From positions 1 through 64,000 of the IMG/VR virus record IMGVR_UViG_3300044653_000098: a stretch of DNA of 64,000 nucleotides, one strand, 5' to 3'. Under the pieces are notes generated by a model. It made no database searches, was not told the DNA's origin, and saw only the letters and a program-made list of their open reading frames with translations. The first letter of the stretch is position 1. Each line of letters opens with the position of its first letter. Origin of the DNA: a virus. Positions 31,101 through 37,700 of the stretch are shown here, in pieces. A program made the translations under genes and the position numbers.

Positions 31101-32464
31101 CGCAGCTCTCCTCGGGGATGAACCCGGAGTTCGCTCTCGGCGGCAAGCGTTACGGCGCCTGGTCCCAGCTCCTGGACAAGGACGTCACCGAGCGCCGCGC
31201 CAAGGACCCCTACTACATGGCCCGGCACCTGCTGCCAGCCTTCGAGCGCGGGGTCTCGCACTACGGCTGGGGCCGGGTGCCGCAGGACGCTGCATCCGCA
31301 GCAGCGATGGCGGAGAAGGTCGGCAGCTTCTACTCCAAGGACGGCGCGGGCGCGGTCAACCTGGCGTGGGGCGATGTGCTGCACGACCTGGGCATCAAGA
31401 CCCAGACGAGCCCGGGGTCGAGCGGCACTGGCACGCAGAAGCCCGGCGGCGAGAGTGGCCTGACGCTGTGGAATCAGTATGTCCCCAAGCTCAAGGCCGC
31501 TGTGCTGGCGGAGCGCAAGGCGTACGACACGCTGTACGGCGCCGGGCCGGGCACGCACTGGGCCGAGAAGTCTGTCGACGGGGTCAAGCGCGGCAGCGCT
31601 GACTGGTCTCGCTGGTATGCGATGGACCTGATCCTGCAGGACGAGAAGGGCAAGGTTCTGTCCGACTCTGCCTCCAGTGACTACTCCAAGATCGCGGCCC
31701 AGCTAGCCAACCCGACCGCTATCAGCGCGGCGTGGTGGACCGACATGCTGACCGGGACCAGCGATCTCGCGCAGTGGGAGTACGGGGACAAGGTTCCCCC
31801 GCGCTCTGCCTGGGCTGCTGAGCGTGCCGGGCACTGGCCGGGCGCCTTCAGCAGGACCCACCCGGCAGGGCGTCTGCCCAGGGGCTTCGTCCCCGGCCAG
31901 ATCCAGCCGTCCATCGCCATGTTCCAGAAGCACCAGCGCACCCCGTGGGAGAGGGAGCACGACGCGCTGCTGGACGTGAGCAAGATCACCGCTGAAACCG
32001 AGAAGGTCTGGAAAGAGCTGTACGGCCCGGGTGGCTCGCTCGTTACACACACGGTTACCGGGCCGCCTACGCCCGGACCCGGCACGCCCCCGCCTTCGGC
32101 CTACGTCCCCGCAGCCAACTACACCTCAGCGATCCTGGCGTACGCCGGCCAGGGAGGCCCGGCCATCCCGCAGTACGCAGCTGGCGGCTCGGTCGGCGGC
32201 CTCGCCTCGATGTTCGGCGGGTTCCAGGCCGGCGGCAGCGTGCCGGACTTCTCCGACTTCACCCCGGCGTTCCAGCAGCCAGGCATGCAGCAGGCCCCGC
32301 GCGCCCTGAGTGAGGCAGCGCAGGCGAGCGGCGCCGGCCAGAGCATCGGGATGCAGGTCAACGGCGGCATCAACGTGCACAACCCGCTGCCCGAGCGCGC
32401 TAGCGACTCGATAGCCCACCAGGTCAACCGCCTGTCGTTCCTGCACGGAAGGGGCGTTGCGTAA
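25163..32464 (+). CDS. Tape measure protein with SLT transglycosylase domain
   Basis: A 2433-residue protein, the longest in the window. An N-terminal coiled-coil region is followed by hydrophobic segments (about 575-640, LQLAAAAAGSSIVGSIAP-like), then a long Ala/Gln helical repeat region (about 690-975, units such as AHAVYDAQFQVSQANFEQ). Next come further helices and Trp/Phe repeats (about 1490-1660, TQWVNLIQNPVDNFFDNTVP). An SLT-type lytic transglycosylase lies at about 1850-1965, with QMTTESGGNEDAVNRSD (catalytic Glu near 1868) and SVGLMQVIGPTFDTYAG. At about 1.5 angstrom per residue the tail would be roughly 365 nm. GTG start after GGGAGG; the stop overlaps the next ATG. Confidence 0.9.
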   Translation: MADDYDVIYRALADFSQLTTAAAKAREDLKSMQEAAREESAEETRGAAESAAAHDRDTAAIKRQRDALVELAATSKAANKETTFGGRDSMQAHLSDLDAERQKEDLLNRTRWGGMSNPQSWEAWQQQVWQHQIIRNKEARQGYATPDQYLSYLDQERSRIQAQTDAMKSRSGAIASEAQALQAHNDALRGAHESAGTLGTTGTQNIQGWTSALAGVPTDLTTRVRFSDEGAQAETARYRQELAAVPGQIVTRLQLDTRQYLSELAKIKSAAGPAGFVPGAAGPIQAGITGYQAPRNVFTPLEQYELRKAVSTYQPAGTYFPGHTPPPPPGFPAEVPYQPVSGPQDVFTGHPDLSSRFPDTARPLGPGAVSFPREAVTRYSTSWAGSGRPVTLPGYGTPGGAPILSTQPLSSFGPDVGIRGKQTALEDVASIKSALKDLSQQIANPKVEVDAGRTVDQLATVNMAMRRLQQDYKGTGLQPAGYSDLQRQFKDVQSQAERAFDSISAKGSSSANSVGARWSALKGAVGDAFRSMEAGADDAAQHAGGAFATLGDRLQGALRGLSGGGGVGNVFKSLALAAAAAGSSIVGSIAPMIATFTVVIQLLPALVAGFGALATVFAAMPETIAAIATAMATLKEAIDPVVAALQAYSAVLEASESAAANPLQTAMQMAQMQNQLANAYYEVGQAAYEAMETQLQDAHAVADAQYSLSQAVVQSANAQVVAAHAVYDAQFQVSQANFEQSIQQVESAMSVADAQHSLADAVFATQQAQYQLDIAWQTASEDLANLMIQVDYASVNLRGAQLALEQAQQNYATTMANSNATALDRAQAAYQIQQAEEALAEQEQQNKDTETQLADVRKYGAGQVFGVTQAQHALTDAEFQQQQAAKELVVTEREAANAQIEAAHEVIDAVFELQQAYFNQKETAITGAHQVSDAQFELSQAQIQQGEGFVTSAHDQGQAAFELQQAIDQMALGLPSIASAEEQLATDMYKLGPAAKTAVLDLEPLAKWFVTNKSIGQAFFSQMLPSLSHIGSILRPLQSYLVSMALVLGSAANSALTWFEKLTNSPAWKILTSGAISVIHSLADAIGHVADGFTQLAIVATPFTEWLMRGIDHLADRFDKWATNADKAGSNFRRWLRDVKPALDDIGGVVKAIVGGFAIMAGGPMGSSGSLTALHEFENLMKELSTTILPAFFTMIHALSSPQMVAAITQLFGAMTKLLLIIVNTPGFQLGFQLAIRGFTLLLDAISKIMEVKGVGDVLGVIAGGIIALGAAFSVLKYTGILALINNLKRVKSAAQTAYEWLKKVTGFGGGAGESGGGESTPSPTTGTAGQAFWDKIVDAAQTFKRIITGGAAEASDDLEAGGAKAGDSIESGAATAKADEEVGGATGSGEGAAAGGLAGILGKLGLSSGIINPLGAGLIAGALVRALGDRLAPEGSTAGKYSSAIQSSGFGGPGATGPAGFIGWAAANKEFSTYSNDVYNWFTQTLPNADKIAGNAIAAGWNWVNTQWVNLIQNPVDNFFDNTVPNFFTNSVPQAAGQGFNAVGKFFWVDVISPMLTFFQSTVPGWINGLLHPWEQLWDANWGEFASKIVDNVGNFFTHTMPDWLVSTGKNFITYVADPIGHWFSTTLPSGIEGAFKNSINWVISNVINKAIGFINDVTGVVGIPKIKPVQRLAAGGHVGSVSGTGDEDSEHAILTPGEYVISKPARMAIDSQMGPGFLYGLNSMKGYAEGGSVGNPVSNMLGIAGNFLSGLGSVGGVIENLIGGGLRKVEGLFGKGAEAVFNGVWDHAIEPLVDKFLSGDSAVDRLGEAAMANIKKGIDAYLSKLGTTGPTTGISKPVTAFTGTILQVLKMLKQPAGDLNTVLAQMTTESGGNEDAVNRSDINWIEGHPSVGLMQVIGPTFDTYAGPYRDVGPFLYGVSTNPLANIYAGLNYATHRYGEDWTSVLGHGHGYYTGGDVISAVKQATANQKYREAMLLGAQLSSGMNPEFALGGKRYGAWSQLLDKDVTERRAKDPYYMARHLLPAFERGVSHYGWGRVPQDAASAAAMAEKVGSFYSKDGAGAVNLAWGDVLHDLGIKTQTSPGSSGTGTQKPGGESGLTLWNQYVPKLKAAVLAERKAYDTLYGAGPGTHWAEKSVDGVKRGSADWSRWYAMDLILQDEKGKVLSDSASSDYSKIAAQLANPTAISAAWWTDMLTGTSDLAQWEYGDKVPPRSAWAAERAGHWPGAFSRTHPAGRLPRGFVPGQIQPSIAMFQKHQRTPWEREHDALLDVSKITAETEKVWKELYGPGGSLVTHTVTGPPTPGPGTPPPSAYVPAANYTSAILAYAGQGGPAIPQYAAGGSVGGLASMFGGFQAGGSVPDFSDFTPAFQQPGMQQAPRALSEAAQASGAGQSIGMQVNGGINVHNPLPERASDSIAHQVNRLSFLHGRGVA

Positions 32465-33354
32465 TGGCGCTCACCGGCAACACCAACTTCCCGGCAGATG
32501 AATACTGGAGCTGGTCTCCGGTCTATGGGCAGTATGCCGGGGACGCTGTCAGCCTCCAGATGCAGCACTGGAACATCGCTGTGTTCGGCGGCAGCCGGTT
32601 CAGTCTGCCGACGCTGCGCGGCCAGGACATCGAGCAGCCCTACCGCTCGGGCCTGCAGTGGCGTCCCAAGTACCCGAACAGCCGCACGGTCACGCTCGGG
32701 ATGTGGACCGCGGGCATCAACCAGACCACCGGGGTGCCGGACACAGCTGACCAGAGACTGACCTTCAACAACAACCTCCAGCAGCTGCGTGCGATGTTCT
32801 TTCAGCGTGGCCCGTCCGGCAGCGCGCAGGGCCAGCTGACCCGGCGGTGGTGGCTGACGCAGGGCGGCCTCAAGCAGATCGTCACCGCTACGGCCATGGC
32901 CGAGGTCGCCGGGACGATGGAGCCGACCAACATGGGCCGCACCAGTGCGAGCTTCAGCGTCGACCTGCTGCTGTCAGATCCGTACTTCTACGGGGCCGAG
33001 CGGGAGATCGCCGTCACCACCAGCGGCGCCTCGATCTTCGGCTACGGCGAGGGTGTGGTCGGTGAGGGCTACCCGAGCGCGGTGAATGCCTTCACGATTC
33101 AGCTCACCACGGGCCCGGTCACGGTCACCAACAGCACCGCCGGGGTCTCGGTCACCTACGGGGCTGCCATCGCCAACTCCCCGGTCACCCTGGACATCCT
33201 CAACAACACAGCCATAGACGATGCGGGCAACAACGTGATCGCCAACGTCACCCACGCCGGAGCGCGGCCGTGGATGACGATCGTGCCTGGCTCGAACGTC
33301 ATCGCCGTGTCCGATGGGACCGCCACCTTCACCTTCTCCGACGCCTACGTATAG
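32464..33354 (+). CDS. Distal tail protein (Dit-like)
   Basis: A 296-residue protein directly after the tape measure. The N-terminal part (about 1-170) carries the Dit-like strand-and-belt pattern, with PTLRGQDIEQPYRSGLQWRP, SRTVTLGMWTAG and VDLLLSDPYFYGAEREI, and a beta C-terminal domain (VNAFTIQLTTGPVTVTNSTA) follows. Dit forms the ring joining tube and tip. The position is diagnostic and the motif is commonly seen in actinophage minor tail proteins. Confidence 0.75.
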   Translation: MALTGNTNFPADEYWSWSPVYGQYAGDAVSLQMQHWNIAVFGGSRFSLPTLRGQDIEQPYRSGLQWRPKYPNSRTVTLGMWTAGINQTTGVPDTADQRLTFNNNLQQLRAMFFQRGPSGSAQGQLTRRWWLTQGGLKQIVTATAMAEVAGTMEPTNMGRTSASFSVDLLLSDPYFYGAEREIAVTTSGASIFGYGEGVVGEGYPSAVNAFTIQLTTGPVTVTNSTAGVSVTYGAAIANSPVTLDILNNTAIDDAGNNVIANVTHAGARPWMTIVPGSNVIAVSDGTATFTFSDAYV

Positions 33355-33364
33355 AGGTACTCAG

Positions 33365-33388
33365 ATGCCCAAGAACGTGGCCAGCTGA
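33365..33388 (+). other. 7-codon mini-ORF coupled to the next gene
   Basis: ATG CCC AAG AAC GTG GCC AGC TGA ends in TGATG, so its stop overlaps the start at 33388. The first codons of the following gene repeat GCC AGC. It may be a reinitiation device or a short duplication. Confidence 0.3.
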
Positions 33389-34299
33389 TGGCCAGCCGCT
33401 ACTACTCCTCGGTCGCTGTGCCCGGCAATCTCGGGGCCTCGATCTCCAACAGCGCGACCAGCCTCTACATGTCCACCACCCCGTCGGGCTACCCGGGGCA
33501 GTTCCCGTTCACGCTGTGCCTGGACGGCGGCACCTCCGGCATGGAGCTGGTCTCGGTCACGGCCGGGTCCGGCACGGCAGGCACTCCGTGGACCTGCACC
33601 CGCGGCTTTGACGGCACCACCGCCTCGGCTCATACCGGGGGGACCGGCACGGTCTCGCACGACTTCAGCGCCTACGACCTGACCACCAGCCGCAGCCACG
33701 AGGCGAGCGGGTCCGGCTCGGGTGTGCACGGCCTGCCGGCCAGCGCCTGGTCCACCGCGGCGAACGCCGTGATCAACGAGACGGTGCTGAACAACTCGAC
33801 CACCGCGGTGCAGACCTGGAGCGGGATCCCCGGCACCTACAACCACCTGATGGTGATCGTGCTCGGCCGGCTGACGGAGACCTCCGAGCAGACCGACTAC
33901 ATCACCCTGCAGATCAACGGGGACACCGGGGCGAACTACTCCTCCTGCCAGATCGAGACCAACAACGTCGGCGGCACGCTCAACAGCCCGAACTCGGTTG
34001 CCTCTTACGGGCAGACGTCCTTCTCGATCGGAAGGATCACCGCGAGTGGCGGGGGTGGCGCCGCCAACGCCGGGGCCCTGGTCGCTTACATCCCCTGGTA
34101 CACCAGCACCTCCTTCAACAAGGTGGTGCAGTCCCAGAGCGGTGGTGGCAACGGCACCAGCGCGCTTGTGGACTGCCGGATGTTCTGGGGCTTCTACAAC
34201 CCCACGGTCCAGGCTGCCATCACGTCTCTGTCCATCTCCGCGCCGAGCGGGAGCGATTTCAAGACGGGCACCAGCTTCGCCCTGCTGGGGGTGAGCTAG
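33388..34299 (+). CDS. Minor tail protein
   Basis: A 303-residue beta-rich protein. Residues 1-100 (YYSSVAVPGNLGASISNSAT, TAGSGTAGTPWTCTRGFDGT, DDFSAYD-like end) form a tail-tip add-on domain often seen with RGFDGTTA. The C-terminal part (TWSGIPGTYNHLMVIVLGRL, FKTGTSFALLGVS) resembles a fibre head domain. It lies between Dit and hub genes, so it is a baseplate or side-fibre component. Confidence 0.65.
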   Translation: MASRYYSSVAVPGNLGASISNSATSLYMSTTPSGYPGQFPFTLCLDGGTSGMELVSVTAGSGTAGTPWTCTRGFDGTTASAHTGGTGTVSHDFSAYDLTTSRSHEASGSGSGVHGLPASAWSTAANAVINETVLNNSTTAVQTWSGIPGTYNHLMVIVLGRLTETSEQTDYITLQINGDTGANYSSCQIETNNVGGTLNSPNSVASYGQTSFSIGRITASGGGGAANAGALVAYIPWYTSTSFNKVVQSQSGGGNGTSALVDCRMFWGFYNPTVQAAITSLSISAPSGSDFKTGTSFALLGVS

Positions 34300-34536
34300 G
34301 TGTCGGTCGAGCACATCGTGGACTGCGGTGCGCAGCTCACCAACCACAGTGCGGTAGATGAAGACCTCTCCCCCGGGCGCCGGGCGGAGTTCGCCGTGCC
34401 CCCGGAGCTGACCTTCGGGCACATCAGGGAGCGCGACCGCCGCCAGCGCGAGGCGCTGGACCGGCTGCAGCTGGCGGCGGTCACCGACGAGCATCTCCGC
34501 GACATCCTCATTGTGCTGGGGGTGGAGGACCAGTGA
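34300..34536 (+). CDS. Small unknown tail-module protein
   Basis: A 78-residue protein from GTG 34300, directly after the previous TAG. Acidic N terminus, then a helix (IRERDRRQREALDRLQLAAV) of coiled-coil type. The 4-base overlap with the next gene and the location suggest a tail-tip assembly factor. No motif is recognised. Confidence 0.55.
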   Translation: MSVEHIVDCGAQLTNHSAVDEDLSPGRRAEFAVPPELTFGHIRERDRRQREALDRLQLAAVTDEHLRDILIVLGVEDQ

Positions 34537-34712
34537 GCGAGCCCACCGTGATCACCGCCGAGACGGAAGAGATCACTTTGTCGGAGGGAGTGGAGATCGT
34601 CCAGCTGGTCCGCCCCGGCCGCCCGTATCCGGCTGCCCCGTTCCCCGGCCCCGGCGGCAGGGTCTCGGCCGCTGTCCCGGACCGCGGGCAGGGCTCGCGC
34701 CCGCGGCGGTAG
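34533..34712 (+). CDS. 59-aa tail-module protein
   Basis: From GTG 34533 (GTGA overlap). An acidic strand (TVITAETEEITLSEGVEIVQ) precedes a Pro/Arg tail (RPYPAAPFPGPGGR). It may be a partner of the large hub protein whose ATG lies 3 bases after its stop. No family is recognised. Confidence 0.5.
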   Translation: MSEPTVITAETEEITLSEGVEIVQLVRPGRPYPAAPFPGPGGRVSAAVPDRGQGSRPRR

Positions 34713-34715
34713 CTC

Positions 34716-37700
34716 ATGGCCACAGGAATAGGCACCACCACCCCGAGCATCCCCGAGCTGATCCCGGCTCCGGTCCAGACCTCCCAGCCGGGCCCGGGCG
34801 AGCCTGGCGGTCCCGGCGGCCCGGGGGGTTCCGCAGCCCCCGGCCTGGGCTCCGGTTACGAGATAGCTATTCGTGCGGCCCCGGACTACAGCACGCTCAT
34901 GGCGGTGCTGCCGAGATACGAGTCGCTTCAGTTCACCAAGATGCTGAACGACAAGGGCTCTGGCTCTGCGGTGTCCAACCTGGACGACGAGTGGTTCGAG
35001 ACCGCCACGCTCGCGCTCCCCGCCCCGACCGCCCCGGTGGTCATCGCCCAGGGCAGCTCCGACGCGACGGCGGACGTGTTCACCGCTGACGTCCAGACCT
35101 CCGCGGTGCAGGGCAGCGCGGTCACGGTCGTGTCCAGCGCGAGCGGGACAAACACCCCCATCACCTGCCAGGACACCGAAGGCAACATCTATCTCAACAC
35201 CCTGGCCCGGCTGCTGTCGTCCAACCCCTACTTCGAGCAGGCCGGCGCCGGGTCGGCGGCCAGCTGGAGCGGCTTCAACTGCACGCTCACCTCCCAGGCG
35301 CTGACCGGCTTGCCGGTGCCTTACGGAGCCCTGCTGACGGTGACCACGGCAGGGTGCGCGTGCGAAGGCAGCCCGGCCAAGTTCACGATCACGCCGGGCG
35401 CTTCCTACCTCGTCACCGCGCTGGTCTGGCTGCCCGCCGCGGGCACCGTCGTCCTCGGGGCCGACTGGGATACCAGCCTCGGGGTCTACGTCTCGACCAG
35501 CACTAACAACATCTCCGTGGAGGCGGAGACCTGGACAGCGATCGGGACGGTGATCACCGCCCCGGGCAGCGGCGTGGGCAAGGCGTACCCGCGGCTCGGC
35601 TACTCCACCAGCGTGGCGGCCGGGGGCACCATGCAGCTCACCGCGCTGGCGATGCAGCCCGCGGCCAGCATGCAGGTCTTCCAGGCTCTGAACATCACCG
35701 TGCTCACCCTGAATGATGCCATCAGCGTCACCTACGCGGCTGACGTCGCTCAGCAGACCAACCTCATTGCGGTGAACATGGCCGGGATCCAGCCGCAGAG
35801 CGCGGTCGACGTCGCTGTGGGTGCCTCCGGCACCTCTGCGCACGCCACTGCCACGGGCACCCCGTCCGAGTTCGGCGAGCTGGGCCTGTTCTTCGTCAAC
35901 AACGCTGCGGCCGGAGGCTCTCCTTCGGTGCCCGCGAACTGGAGCAGGCTGACGCAGCTGGCCGGGACTGGCCGGGGCGAGGCCCAGCGGCTGATGATCG
36001 GGCTCTACAACTACCCGCCCAGCGCCTTCTGGACAGCAGCAATTGATGCAGCGCCCACGACCGCCATCATCATTGCCAATGTGGACAGCGGCCCGGGCGC
36101 TGGCCAGGAGTCGAACTTCCTGGCTGTCTACCAGGAGGCAGCGGCCGCGGGCATCACCCTGGCCGGCTATGTGTCCACGAACTACGGCGCGGTCAGCCAG
36201 ACGGCCCTGCAGAACCAGATCCAGCAGTGGAATGATTATTACGGAATCACCAGCATATTCTTTGATACAGTCAACCCGGCTGCGGATTACGTCGACTACT
36301 ACCAGGAAGCTGTGCAGTATGTGCACGCGCAGCCGGGCGGCGCTGAGGCGATAGTTATTCTCAACCCGGGGTCTCCGCCAACGCAGGCGCTGTTCGGGGT
36401 GATTGGCGAGAACGACATCATTCAGGTCTGCGAAGATAGCTATGCCAACTTCGCCGGGGATGGAGCGCTCGCTCCCGCGTGGCTATTTGATGAAAGTTCC
36501 GCGAACATAGCGATCACCGTCAACCAGTGCCCGAACAGCACGGATATGACCACTGCGCTGGGGATCGCTGCCAGCGACTTCAATGCGGGGTACGTGTGGA
36601 TCACCGCTGATGCAATCTACAACGCCGAGCCCAGCTACTTCGCCGCGGAGGTCTCCGCGCTCGCGGGCACCGGCACGACCGAGCAGTACACCACGGTCTA
36701 CTACTCCGAGCTGACCAGCGATGCTGCGCAGTCTCCCTCGGCCACCATCACCAGTGCTGCCTGGCAGGCGCAGCTGCTCACCCTGGAGGGCACCGGCACC
36801 GCGCCGGCCTCCACGCTGTGGGACAACGAGCACCTGTGGCAGGTCTTGCTCGACGGCATTGTCGTCTTCGAGTTCTTTGCCGAAACGATAACCGAGCAGC
36901 AGGTCGACCAGAGCGAGCAGAGAAACGTCACCACCACCGGCCCCGGAACGATAACCGCATTGTCGTGGGCGGCTGCGATGCCTCCCGGATTTCCCAACAT
37001 CATTTTCAAGTGCGATGCAATCCAGGACGGCTTCGCAGAAATTGATGAGAATGGGAACCTGGAGGTCGACACCAGCCTGTGGAACATCATCAGCCCGACC
37101 GACATGGTCACGCTGAACCCGTCCGGCACGCTGCAGCTCACCGCCTCGCAAGATACAACCTATTGCGGTGCCACTCCCTACGACCTGACCGAGTCGCTGA
37201 TCTCTGCGCAGATAGCACCGCTCGGCCAGGGCACGGAGAACAGCACCGACATCACCGTGGCGCTCGACGGCTCCCAGGTCACGCAGTTCTATATCCAGAG
37301 CAACGCCAGCGCAGGCGACTATATTTTGATGGGAGTCACCGCGGCGGGCATCTACTGCCAGCTCGGGGACACCGAGTCCGGCACCCAGACCAAGGAACTC
37401 GGCGCCTACAACTCCCAGACCCAGCTGTACTGGCAGATGAGTGCCGACTACCTGGATGCTGACTCCGGCGCGGTGCAGGTCACCTTCTGGACCTCCGCAG
37501 ATGGGCAGACGTACACCCCGGTGTGGGTGGTGAACCCGAGCTGGGTGCCCGACAACGTCACGGTGTTCTTCGCCTGTTCTTACGATCAGAACAACAGCCA
37601 GGTGATGAGCATCACCAATGTGAACGGCAACGTCGTCACGCCGAGCAGCAGCGGCAACATCTACTTCGGTGAGCCGATCATGGCTGTCTGGGATGCGATC

